DNA from: Tsukamurella sputi
GTDB lineage: Bacteria > Actinomycetota > Actinomycetes > Mycobacteriales > Mycobacteriaceae
NCBI RefSeq assembly: GCF_007858445.1
Contig: NZ_VIGV01000011.1
Span: forward strand, 56,355 to 120,354
DNA: 64,000 nucleotides
Reading direction: 5' to 3'
In this document: piece by piece, positions 34,161 through 41,994 of the stretch
Numbering within the stretch: the first letter of the stretch is position 1
Layout of the letters: the number at the start of each line of letters is the position of its first letter
Position numbers and translations under genes: made by a program
Notes under the pieces: generated by a model
The model's input: the letters and a program-made list of their open reading frames with translations, nothing else
Told to the model about the DNA's origin: nothing
Databases searched by the model: none

Positions 34161-34192
34161 TTGCCCCTCACATCAATGTCAGGTTCTAGCGT
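34161..34192 (+). promoter_or_regulatory. MerR-type operator/promoter of ene-reductase gene
   Basis: CCTCACAT-CA-ATGTCAGG (34166-34183) is an inverted repeat with one mismatch, placed between a -35-like TTGCCC (34161-34166) and a -10-like TTCTAG/TAGCGT (34184-34192). Transcription would begin at or next to ATG 34199, implying a leaderless mRNA. Confidence 0.6.
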
Positions 34193-34198
34193 ACGGAC

Positions 34199-35284
34199 AT
34201 GTCACTCCTCACGCCGTACCGCAGCCGCACCCTCGACCTCCCCAATCGCGTCGTCATGGCGCCCATGACCCGCCTGCGCTCCGAACCGGACGGCTCTCCC
34301 GCCGCCGACGTCGCCGACTACTACCGCCAGCGCGCCGGCGCCGGGCTGATCATCACCGAGGGCATGTGGCCGCATTCTTCGGGGCAGAGCGAGGCATGGG
34401 TGCCCGGACTCGCGACCGACCGGCACCAGGGGGCATGGACCCGGGTGGTCGACGCGGTGCACGCCGGCGGCGGCCGGATCGTCGCCCAGCTCATGCACGG
34501 CGGCCGGAAGGGGCACCCGGCCGCACGCATCGACGGCTCGGTTCCCGCGGGACCGTCGGCCGTGCCCGACGGCGACGTCCTGCATCTGCTCGACGGTTCG
34601 AAGGCTGCGTGGCCGCGACCGGCCGCGATGTCGGCGGCGGACATCGCCGCCGCGATCGACCAGTACGTCGCGTCCGCACGCCGTGCCGTCGCCGCCGGCT
34701 TCGACGGGGTGGAGCTGCACGGCGCCAACAGCTACCTGATCCACCAGTTCCTCGCGGACAATACGAACCTGCGTGACGACCGCTACGGCGGGACGGCCGC
34801 GAACCGGATGCGCTTCGCCCTCGAGGTGGTGGATGCAGTGTCGGATGCGATCGGCGCCGAACGCACCGCGATCCGGCTCTCGCCCGGCAATCCGCAGTTC
34901 TCGATGGTCGAGCGCGATCCCGCCGGCCTGTACCGGAGCCTCGTCGACGAGTTGAGCGGACGCGGCCTGATGTACCTGCACCTCACCGACAATGACCACT
35001 ACCCCGCGCTCGCGGACCTGCGGTCGCGGTTCGCCGGCACCGTCATCGCCAACGTGGGTGAGAATCGCGCACCCACGTCAGCCCCCGACGCGGAGCGGGC
35101 ACTGGCCGACGGCGCCGACCTCGTCTCGTTCGGGCGCGCCTTCATCGCGAACCCGGACCTCGTGGAACGGATCCGGCGTTCCGTCGCACTGTCGACGATC
35201 CGGGAGAACGTGCTGTACGGCCGCGCGGCCGAGGGCTACAGCGACTACCCGTGCGCCGCGGTGTCAGCCGGCGGGAATCGGTAG
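34199..35284 (+). CDS. Old yellow enzyme family alkene reductase (FMN)
   Basis: 361-aa FMN-dependent NAD(P)H:flavin oxidoreductase that reduces activated C=C bonds. PNRVVMAPMTRLRS and the substrate-anion pair in GVELHGANSYLIHQFL (usually H-x2-N here) are intact, and GADLVSFGRAFIANPDL is the C-terminal phosphate-binding segment. Probably leaderless, starting at ATG 34199. Controlled by the divergent MerR, suggesting induction by electrophiles. Its 3' end overlaps the convergent GST gene by 21 bp. Confidence 0.92.
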   Translation: MSLLTPYRSRTLDLPNRVVMAPMTRLRSEPDGSPAADVADYYRQRAGAGLIITEGMWPHSSGQSEAWVPGLATDRHQGAWTRVVDAVHAGGGRIVAQLMHGGRKGHPAARIDGSVPAGPSAVPDGDVLHLLDGSKAAWPRPAAMSAADIAAAIDQYVASARRAVAAGFDGVELHGANSYLIHQFLADNTNLRDDRYGGTAANRMRFALEVVDAVSDAIGAERTAIRLSPGNPQFSMVERDPAGLYRSLVDELSGRGLMYLHLTDNDHYPALADLRSRFAGTVIANVGENRAPTSAPDAERALADGADLVSFGRAFIANPDLVERIRRSVALSTIRENVLYGRAAEGYSDYPCAAVSAGGNR

Positions 35285-36259
35285 CGGCGCGGGCGCGGTG
35301 CCCGCACCGAAGGGACTGCCGCCCAGCTTCTCCCGGCCGTGCTCGGTGAACCAGTTCCGCAGATCCGGCCCCTTCGGGACGATGCCCGACGGGTTGATGT
35401 CGCGGTGCACCTCGTAGTAGTGCCGCTTGATGTGGTCGAAGTGCGTGGAATCGCCGAAGCCGGGCGTCTGGAACAGGTCGCGGGCGTAGGCCCACAGCAC
35501 CGGCATCTCGCTGAGCTTCTCCCGATTGCACTTGAAGTGGCCGTGGTACACCGGATCGAACCGGGCCAACGTGGTGAACAACCGCACGTCGGCCTCGGTG
35601 ATGGTGTCCCCCACCAGGTACCGCTGCGTCGAGAGCCGTTCGGTGAGCCAGTCGAGACGCGAGAAGAGCTGGTCGTAGGCGGCGTCGTAGGCCTCCTGTG
35701 AGCCCGCGAAACCGCAGCGGTAGACGCCGTTGTTGACGTCCCGGTAGACCACCTTGTTCACCTCGTCGATCTCGCCACGCAGGTCCTCGGGGTAGAGCTG
35801 CGGCGCGCCGGGGCGGTGGAAGTCGGTCCACTCGAGCGAGAAGTCGATCGTGATCTGCGGGAAGTCGTTGGTGACCACGGCGCCCGTCGGGACGTCGACG
35901 ATCGCGGGCACCGTGATCCCCTTCGGGTAGTCGGGGACCCGCTTGAAGTACGCGTCCTGCAGGCGCGGGATCTTGAGCACGGGATCGAGCCCGCCCTCGT
36001 CGAGGTCGAAGGTCCACGACCGCTTGTCGTGCGTGGGTCCGGCGATGCCCAGGGAGATCGCGTCCTCGAGGCCCAGCAGCCGCCGCACGATGATGGTGCG
36101 GGTGGCCCAGGGGCACGCGTACGAGGCGACCAGCCGGTAGCGGCCCGCCTCGACCGGGTAGCCGTCCCGACCGTCGCGGGTGATGCGGGTTTCGATGTAT
36201 CGGGTATCGCGTTCGTACGGCTGGTTCTCGGTGACGTAGCTGCCCTGTTCCTCGCTCAT
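35264..36259 (-). CDS. Glutathionyl-hydroquinone reductase-type GST (ECM4/YqjG, Xi class)
   Basis: 331 aa. The thioredoxin-fold domain has YACPWATRT, the catalytic Cys-Pro-Trp motif of Xi-class GSTs, and the C-terminal helical domain contains YLVGDTITEADVRLFTTLAR. These enzymes reduce S-thiolated hydroquinones using low-molecular-weight thiols. Actinobacteria mostly use mycothiol, so the physiological thiol here is unclear. ATG 36259. Overlaps the ene-reductase gene tail to tail. Confidence 0.88.
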   Translation of the reverse strand: MSEEQGSYVTENQPYERDTRYIETRITRDGRDGYPVEAGRYRLVASYACPWATRTIIVRRLLGLEDAISLGIAGPTHDKRSWTFDLDEGGLDPVLKIPRLQDAYFKRVPDYPKGITVPAIVDVPTGAVVTNDFPQITIDFSLEWTDFHRPGAPQLYPEDLRGEIDEVNKVVYRDVNNGVYRCGFAGSQEAYDAAYDQLFSRLDWLTERLSTQRYLVGDTITEADVRLFTTLARFDPVYHGHFKCNREKLSEMPVLWAYARDLFQTPGFGDSTHFDHIKRHYYEVHRDINPSGIVPKGPDLRNWFTEHGREKLGGSPFGAGTAPAPLPIPAG

Positions 36260-36294
36260 GAACTCAGGCTAGTGACCGGCGGCCGCGCCTGCGA

Positions 36295-36317
36295 GGTAAC
36301 GTCGGCGGATCGTTACC
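36295..36317. promoter_or_regulatory. Inverted repeat GGTAACG / CGTTACC
   Basis: GGTAACG (36295-36301) and CGTTACC (36311-36317) form a perfect 7-bp inverted repeat with a 9-bp spacer in the region between the GST gene and the exported protein gene. Possible operator; no regulator identified. Confidence 0.35.
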
Positions 36318-36380
36318 CGATACAAGCAGTACCCGTCGATGGAGCCCGCGTCGACCTCCCGTGATGGAAGGAACGAAGCC

Positions 36381-36881
36381 ATGCGCAAGCCTCTGATCGC
36401 ACTCGCCGTCTCCGCTGCGGCCGTCGCCTCCGGTATCGGATCCGGCGCAGTCGGGACCGGCGCGGCCGGTGCCGCTCCCGTGTCCTGCCCCGAGCTCCCG
36501 CAGAACCGCATCGACGACGCGATCCGGACGATCGCACCGCCGCTGCCGGGCGTGCCCTGGCGCGTGACGGCGATGGGCGGGTCCGTCGACTGCACACTCA
36601 ACTGGGTGCGCCTCGACACCGACCGCGGCACCGGCAGCTCGCCCGTACAGATTCTGCTGTTCGACCACCAGAAGTTCGCCGGCACTCCCACGCCGAAGGG
36701 CGACGCCTTCACGTCCGTGGTCGGCAGCAACGGCCCCGGCCAGATCACCGTGCGGTTCAAGTGGCTGAACCCCGGCGACGCCAACGCCAACCCGACGGGC
36801 TCCGCCGACGTCCGGTTCCAGACGATGCCGCAGGACACCCCGCAGCCGCTGGACCCGATCCCGCCGCAGGTCGCGGACTAG
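36381..36881 (+). CDS. Exported LppP/LprE-type protein
   Basis: 166 aa with a Sec signal peptide (cleavage near AGA-AP, residue ~32). The mature domain has CPELPQNRID, GSVDCTLNWVRLDT, VQILLFDHQKF and ITVRFKWLNPGD, the pattern of the LppP/LprE family of mycolate-producing actinobacteria. Unlike the lipoprotein members it lacks a lipobox, so it is probably secreted or wall-retained. The two cysteines likely form a disulfide. RBS GGAAGGAAC before ATG 36381. Function of the family unknown. Overlaps the VOC gene by 4 bp at the stop codons. Confidence 0.75.
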   Translation: MRKPLIALAVSAAAVASGIGSGAVGTGAAGAAPVSCPELPQNRIDDAIRTIAPPLPGVPWRVTAMGGSVDCTLNWVRLDTDRGTGSSPVQILLFDHQKFAGTPTPKGDAFTSVVGSNGPGQITVRFKWLNPGDANANPTGSADVRFQTMPQDTPQPLDPIPPQVAD

Positions 36882-37375
36882 CCCTGGGCCGCCGCCCACT
36901 CCTCGACGCGGGCGGCGCTCTCCTCGTCACTGAGGTCCTCGACGCGGGTCATGATCGACCAGCGCACGCCGTACGGGTCGCGGATGCTGGCGAACCGATC
37001 GCCGGAGACGAAGTTCGTGACCGGCTCCCGGATCGTGGCACCCGCGGCCTCGGCGCGTGCCACCACCTCGTCGACGTTGCCGCAGTACAGGCCGAGCGAG
37101 TAGCAGTCCGCGTCACCGTCGGGCGGGGCGACGAGGCCGAACTGCTCGTTCGGCTCACCGAGCTGGAGCCGACCGTGCCCGAAGTCGAGTTCGGCGTGGA
37201 CGACGACGCCGCCCATCTCGGTGACGCCGAGCGAGCGGGCTCCGAACACGGAGACGTAGAAGTCGATGGCGGCCTTGGCGTTCGGGATCGCCAGGAAGGG
37301 CGTCAGCGAGGAGAAGGAGTTGGGGACGCCATCGGTGGTGTGTGCGCCGTTCGCGGCGGTCGTGTTCTCTGTCAT
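36878..37375 (-). CDS. VOC-family (glyoxalase/bleomycin resistance-like) protein
   Basis: 165 aa single VOC domain of the PhnB/YdfO-like type: LTPFLAIPNAKAAIDFYVSV, GGVVVHAELDFGHGRLQLGE, IRDPYGVRWSIMTRVEDL. Start ATG 37375 with GAGGGG upstream. Metal-binding His/Glu positions are plausible but the substrate is unknown. Divergent from the AraC gene. Confidence 0.85.
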   Translation of the reverse strand: MTENTTAANGAHTTDGVPNSFSSLTPFLAIPNAKAAIDFYVSVFGARSLGVTEMGGVVVHAELDFGHGRLQLGEPNEQFGLVAPPDGDADCYSLGLYCGNVDEVVARAEAAGATIREPVTNFVSGDRFASIRDPYGVRWSIMTRVEDLSDEESAARVEEWAAAQG

Positions 37376-37451
37376 GCCCCTCACGCTACGAGCCTGCCCG
37401 GCACCCGTGATTGAACATTCGCGACAGATCCCGCGCGCCTAGGATCGACGC

Positions 37452-38216
37452 GTGAATCCCCGCGGCATCCTCTATCCGGCGCGACTGCCGACCTTCGAGC
37501 GCCGCGCGCCGTCGCCCGCCGCGGAGCCGCTGGTGCGCTGGTTCTGGATCTCCCAGTGGGTGATCGCCCCCGGCCGCACCTCCCGCCAGGACGTACTCGC
37601 CTTTCCCGCTCTCAATCTCGTGGTCGAGACGGACCTCGTCGGGCTCGCCGGCGCGACGACCGAGCGCTCGCACCGCGACCTCGTCGGCACGGGTTGGGCC
37701 GTGGGCGCACTGCTGCGCCCCGCAGCCACGCCGGCCGTCACCGACGACGCCCGCGCGATCCTCGACGACTACCCCGCCGTCGACGCCCCCGACCTGCACG
37801 CGGACGTCGCCGCGGCGATGGCGCGCGGCGACATCGCAGGCGCCTGCCGCACCGTCGAGAACTGGCTCACGGCACGGGTTCCGACGGTGTCCGACGAGGC
37901 CGAGCTCGCCAATCGCCTGGTCGTCGCGATCGAGGAGGATGAGGGAATCGTCACCGTCGAGGACGCGGCCGCAACGATCGGAGTCTCCCCTCGGACGGCG
38001 CAGCGCCTCACCCGCCGGTACGTGGGCCTGACCCCGCTGGCGCTGATCCACAGGCGCAGGCTGCAGCAGGCGGCGCACCTGCTCAGCACCGAGCCGGACA
38101 CGGCGATCGCGGACATCGCCGCGGAGCTGGGCTACGCCGATCAGCCGCACCTCGTGCGGGACTTCCGCAAGGTCCTCGGGTTCACACCCGGCGGATACCG
38201 GCGGACCGCGCGGTGA
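37452..38216 (+). CDS. AraC-family transcriptional regulator
   Basis: 254 aa. C-terminal double HTH with DAAATIGVSPRTAQRLTRRY and ADIAAELGYADQPHLVRDFR, ending FTPGGYRR. The N-terminal ~140 residues are of the DUF6597 type (PLVRWFWISQWVIAPG), a compact cupin-like sensor. GTG 37452 with AGGA upstream. Divergent from the VOC gene, which may be its target; its stop abuts the small Ala-rich gene of the ethanolamine operon. Confidence 0.85.
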   Translation: MNPRGILYPARLPTFERRAPSPAAEPLVRWFWISQWVIAPGRTSRQDVLAFPALNLVVETDLVGLAGATTERSHRDLVGTGWAVGALLRPAATPAVTDDARAILDDYPAVDAPDLHADVAAAMARGDIAGACRTVENWLTARVPTVSDEAELANRLVVAIEEDEGIVTVEDAAATIGVSPRTAQRLTRRYVGLTPLALIHRRRLQQAAHLLSTEPDTAIADIAAELGYADQPHLVRDFRKVLGFTPGGYRRTAR

Positions 38217-38480
38217 TCAGTCCTTCCGGGTCACCTTGTCGGCCACCGCATCGGAGGCCTCGCGTGCGGCGGAGAGGTTCTCCCCTGCGAGCTTGACCCC
38301 CTCGGCGGTGGCGGACGTCGCGATGTCGGCCGCGCTGGTCGCCATCCTGCTGACGCCGCCCATCACGTCGCCCTTCAGCGCCTCACCGGCGCCCTCGACG
38401 ATCTCACCGGATTTGCGCACCGAATCGGCGGCGATGCGGGTGACCGCGTCGATGTTCTCCTGGATCCGCTTGCCGATCAT
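38217..38480 (-). CDS. Small Ala-rich helical protein downstream of eutC
   Basis: 87 aa, no signal peptide or transmembrane helix. Mostly amphipathic helix with repeated Ala/Ser/Gly and charged residues (NIDAVTRIAADSVRKSGEIV). RBS AAGGAG lies seven bases before ATG 38480, and the gene starts 27 bp after the eutC stop on the same strand, so it may be the last gene of the ethanolamine operon. No family recognised; layout is reminiscent of phasin-like or CsbD-like stress proteins but that is a guess. Confidence 0.6.
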   Translation of the reverse strand: MIGKRIQENIDAVTRIAADSVRKSGEIVEGAGEALKGDVMGGVSRMATSAADIATSATAEGVKLAGENLSAAREASDAVADKVTRKD

Positions 38481-38507
38481 CTTCCGACTCCTTCGCTCGG
38501 ACTGTCG

Positions 38508-39293
38508 TCAGTGTAGTCCGCGCTGGTCAGGGCCTTCCAGTTCCGCCCGCGAGGTGTCCTTGAGATCCACACCGGAGCGCCCGAGCCGCCGGGCACCGAC
38601 CACCAGGGACGCCGCGATCCGGGCGGCGTCGGCGTAGCCCAGGCCCTCAGGCGGGTGGATGTTGGAGATGCAGTTGCGGTGCGCGTCGGTGACGCCCGAC
38701 CCGAAGTCCTCGGGGTCGGCGCGATGAGTCAGGTAGATGCCGAGGCTGTCGGCCACCGACAGTCCTGGACGCTCCCCGATCAGCACGAGCAGGGTGCGCA
38801 CGCCGAGCGCCCGGGCCACGTGATCGCCCAGCGCCACGCGCGCCTGCGTCGCGATGACGGGTGGCGCCACCGTCACATCGGGCGGCAGGGCGGCGAGGAT
38901 CGCGCCCGCCAGCGCCGTCCCGTGATCGGTGAGGGCCTTCGGCGAGAGGCCGTCGGCGAGGACGAGACCGAGGTCCGCCCCCGTTTTCGGGACAGCGGAG
39001 AGATCGGACGGCGCGCGCCCGAGGTCGGGGCGGCGCAGGTACTCCCCGCGGTCGGCCGCGCGGCTGGTCACGACGATCGGCTCGCCGAGGCCGAGCCCCC
39101 GTGCGCGAGCGACGAAGGCATCGGTGTCGAGCGGCTGGTGCACGGCGTCCCGCGCCGCGGCGTGCGCGGCGGAGAATTCCAGCACCCGGCGCGTGGGCAG
39201 CGCATCGCCGGTGCGGCCCAGTCCGATCCGCGACTGCGTCGTGGTCCGCAGGGTGTCCCAGAAGGCGCCGTCGGCGCGCTCTAGCGAGCTCAT
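38508..39293 (-). CDS. eutC: Ethanolamine ammonia-lyase small subunit
   Basis: 261 aa. With EutB it forms the adenosylcobalamin-dependent enzyme that converts ethanolamine to acetaldehyde and ammonia. Recognisable segments are RIGLGRTGDALPTRRVLEF, VIATQARVALGDHVARALG, LIGERPGLSVADSLGIYLTH and NCISNIHPPEGLGYADAA. ATG 39293 overlaps the eutB stop by 4 bp (ATGA). No microcompartment shell genes or EutA reactivase are present in the window. Confidence 0.95.
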   Translation of the reverse strand: MSSLERADGAFWDTLRTTTQSRIGLGRTGDALPTRRVLEFSAAHAAARDAVHQPLDTDAFVARARGLGLGEPIVVTSRAADRGEYLRRPDLGRAPSDLSAVPKTGADLGLVLADGLSPKALTDHGTALAGAILAALPPDVTVAPPVIATQARVALGDHVARALGVRTLLVLIGERPGLSVADSLGIYLTHRADPEDFGSGVTDAHRNCISNIHPPEGLGYADAARIAASLVVGARRLGRSGVDLKDTSRAELEGPDQRGLH

Positions 39294-40705
39294 CGCCCGA
39301 CTCCGGCCGCGAGTTCGCGGAGCGGAGAGGCCTCGACGGCGACGTCGCGGAGGCCGCCGGACTCGTCGGTCATCCCCTGCCGTGCGAGCCAGGCGTCGAA
39401 CTCCGGCGCGGGCCGCAGGCCGAGCGCGCGGCGCACGTAGAGCGCGTCGTGGAAGGCCAGCGACTGGTAGCCGAGCATGACGTCGTCGGCACCGGGCACG
39501 GTGATGACGAAGGAGACCCCGGCGACGGCGAGGAGCGTCAGCAGATCGTCCATGTCGTCCTGGTCGGCCTCGGCGTGGTTGGTGTAGCAGACGTCGACGC
39601 CCATGGGCAGGCCGAGCAGCTTGCCGCAGAAGTGGTCCTCGAGGCCGGCGCGCGTGATCTGCTTGCCGTCGTAGAGGTACTCCGGCCCGATGAAGCCGAC
39701 CACGGTGTTCACGAGCAACGGGTCGAGGTGCCGAGCGACGGCGTACGCCCGGGTCTCGAGCGTCTGCTGGTCCACGGGAGCGCCGTCGGTACCGATGTGC
39801 GTGCCCGACGACAACGCCGAGCCCTGCCCGGTCTCCAGGTACATCACGTTGTTCCCGACGGTGCCGCGCCCCAGTTCGCGCGCGGCCGCGTTCGCCTCCT
39901 CGAGCAGCGGGATCGTCACGCCGAAGGCGGAATTGGCACCCTCGGTCCCGGCGATCGACTGGAAGACCAGATCGACGGGAGCGCCCTGCTCGATGAGGCC
40001 GAGCGTCGTGGTGACGTGGCTGAGCACGCACGACTGGGTGGGTATGTCGAACCTGGTGCGCACCTCGTCGAGCAGGTGCAGCAGGTCCGAGGTGGCGTGC
40101 GGCGAATCGGTGGCGGGGTTGATCCCGATCACCGCGTCGCCGCAGCCGAGCAGCAGGCCGTCGAGGGTGGCGGCGGCGATGCCCCGCGGATCGTCCGTGG
40201 GGTGGTTGGGCTGCAGCCGCGTCGCGAGAGTGCCCGGCAGGCCGACCGTCGTCCGGAAGCCCGCGGTGACGCGGACTGCCCGGGCCACGGCGATGAGGTC
40301 CTGGTTGCGCATCAGCTTGCTCACCGCCGCCACCATCTCCGGCGTCAGGGCGGGGCCGAGGGCGGCGAGCCGGGCACCGGCATCGTCGGCGACGGAGATC
40401 CGCAGGAGGAGGTCCCGGAGGTCCCCGACTGTGAGGTGCGCGATCGGGGCGAAGGCGGACCGGTCGTGGGTGTCGATGATGAGGCGGGTGACCTCGTCGG
40501 ACTCGTAGGGCACCACGAGTTCCTCGAGCATTGCGGTCAACGGGACCTCGGCGAGGGCCCACTTCGCCGCCGCGCGTTCGGCGTCGGACGCGGCCGCGCA
40601 TCCGGCCAGCTCGTCGCCCGAGCGCAGAGGCGTGGCCTTGGCCAGCAGGTCGGCCATCGACGTGAAGGTGAAGGTCTCCCCACGGACGGATTGGCTGCGG
40701 ATCAT
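39290..40705 (-). CDS. eutB: Ethanolamine ammonia-lyase large subunit
   Basis: 471-aa catalytic subunit that binds ethanolamine and the cobalamin corrin. Family landmarks include VGLPGTLATRLQPNHPTDDP, GDAVIGINPATDS, FQSIAGTEGANSAFG and MGVDVCYTNHAEADQ. Start ATG 40705 with CGGAGC upstream. Coupled to eutC by a 4-bp overlap and 26 bp downstream of the HAD lipoprotein gene. Needs adenosylcobalamin; no cobalamin riboswitch was recognised in the operon leader. Confidence 0.96.
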   Translation of the reverse strand: MIRSQSVRGETFTFTSMADLLAKATPLRSGDELAGCAAASDAERAAAKWALAEVPLTAMLEELVVPYESDEVTRLIIDTHDRSAFAPIAHLTVGDLRDLLLRISVADDAGARLAALGPALTPEMVAAVSKLMRNQDLIAVARAVRVTAGFRTTVGLPGTLATRLQPNHPTDDPRGIAAATLDGLLLGCGDAVIGINPATDSPHATSDLLHLLDEVRTRFDIPTQSCVLSHVTTTLGLIEQGAPVDLVFQSIAGTEGANSAFGVTIPLLEEANAAARELGRGTVGNNVMYLETGQGSALSSGTHIGTDGAPVDQQTLETRAYAVARHLDPLLVNTVVGFIGPEYLYDGKQITRAGLEDHFCGKLLGLPMGVDVCYTNHAEADQDDMDDLLTLLAVAGVSFVITVPGADDVMLGYQSLAFHDALYVRRALGLRPAPEFDAWLARQGMTDESGGLRDVAVEASPLRELAAGVGR

Positions 40706-40731
40706 GATTGCTCCGTTTTCAGACGTGACTT

Positions 40732-41994
40732 CTAGTAGACGGTATCCGCGACGGAGCCCAGCGGGGCGCCATCGGCGCCGCGGACCGGCACCTTCGCGCC
40801 GGCGGCGTCCGTGCCCGCAGTGGCGCACGCGTAGGGCTTCGCCTGCGGCTTGGGCTCGATGAACATGGGGTTGACCAGCCACTTGCCGTCGGTGTTCGCG
40901 TAGGCCGTGCACATCAGCTCGGGGACGTTGCGGTTGATCACGAGCCGCAGGCCGGTGGCATCGCCGAGGAAGGTGAGGTCGGTGACGGAGTCGCCGGCGG
41001 AGAACACCTGCCGCCGGGTCTCCGGCGCCTGCTGCCAGGCCTGCGCCCCGGTGATACCGAGGACCTCCTGGTTGACCAGGCACCGCTTGCCGTCGATGTA
41101 GTTGATCATCGAGTCGTCACCGTCGGGCACATCGCCGCATCCGCGCAGGTGCGGAACGATCTTCCCGTCGGTGACGACGGGGCGGATGCCGATCAGCTTG
41201 TCGGGGGCGAGGCCCACCTCGGGCGCCCACGCCCGCACGACGGGCTGCGCGGACGCGGAGATGATCCGGACGTCGAAGCCGTTGTCCGCCAGCGTCCCGA
41301 TGAGATCCTTGATCTGGCTGTAGTAGCGCACCCAGGCCGAGACCTCGGTGGTCCCGATGCGCTGCTTCGCACCCTCCGGCGCGGCGAGCGCCTCGGTGCG
41401 CGCGCTCTTCGCGAAGTCCTCGATCTCGGCTTCGGTGTATCCCGCCATGAGCTGGACGACCCAGGCGTACGCGGGCTCCATCCGCCTGTGGTCGTACCCG
41501 GCGAAGGCCGGCTTGCCGCCGATCTCACCGTCGTCGACCACCGCGACCAACGCGTCCGCGCAGCGGGCGTCCCGATCGGTGGGCAGCGGCGCACCGGGGG
41601 CGGCGAGCGCGGTGGGGCACGCGTCCGCGAGCGCCTGCGCGGCCTCGGGGACCAGGTAGCGGCTCGTGGTCCGCCAGTCGCCGTTCGCGGGCTGACGGAT
41701 CTTGCCGGTGCGGATCATCCAGTACGCGGTCGCCGAGCCGATGTCGTTGCGCACCACGGTGTTGTCCCAGTCGAACAGCGCGACGGGGGCGGCGCCGTCG
41801 CGCGTGGTGCCGCAGTGGCCGCGCTCGGTGATCAGCTTCTGGAGACGTTCACGGTTGTCGCCGTACCAGCCCTTGTCGGAGGCGAGGGTGCGGCACTCGG
41901 CGGACTGCGAACCCGCCTCGCTCGAGGAGCAGGCCACCGCTGCGGGGGTGAGGGCGAGCACGGCCGCGGCGAGCACGGCCGCCCGACGGCGCAT
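40732..41994 (-). CDS. Lipoprotein HAD-family phosphatase in ethanolamine operon
   Basis: 420 aa. Signal peptide with a lipobox ending AVACSSS places the lipid-modified Cys near residue 22, so it acts outside the membrane. HAD motif I is LFDWDNTVV, motif II/III elements are IISASAQPVVRAW, and motif IV is FSAGDSVTDLTFL. The fold matches the PF12710-type HAD group that includes phosphoethanolamine/phosphocholine phosphatases. It sits between the ethanolamine permease (1-bp TGATG overlap) and eutB, suggesting it frees ethanolamine from phosphoethanolamine for import. That role is inference. Confidence 0.75.
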   Translation of the reverse strand: MRRRAAVLAAAVLALTPAAVACSSSEAGSQSAECRTLASDKGWYGDNRERLQKLITERGHCGTTRDGAAPVALFDWDNTVVRNDIGSATAYWMIRTGKIRQPANGDWRTTSRYLVPEAAQALADACPTALAAPGAPLPTDRDARCADALVAVVDDGEIGGKPAFAGYDHRRMEPAYAWVVQLMAGYTEAEIEDFAKSARTEALAAPEGAKQRIGTTEVSAWVRYYSQIKDLIGTLADNGFDVRIISASAQPVVRAWAPEVGLAPDKLIGIRPVVTDGKIVPHLRGCGDVPDGDDSMINYIDGKRCLVNQEVLGITGAQAWQQAPETRRQVFSAGDSVTDLTFLGDATGLRLVINRNVPELMCTAYANTDGKWLVNPMFIEPKPQAKPYACATAGTDAAGAKVPVRGADGAPLGSVADTVY

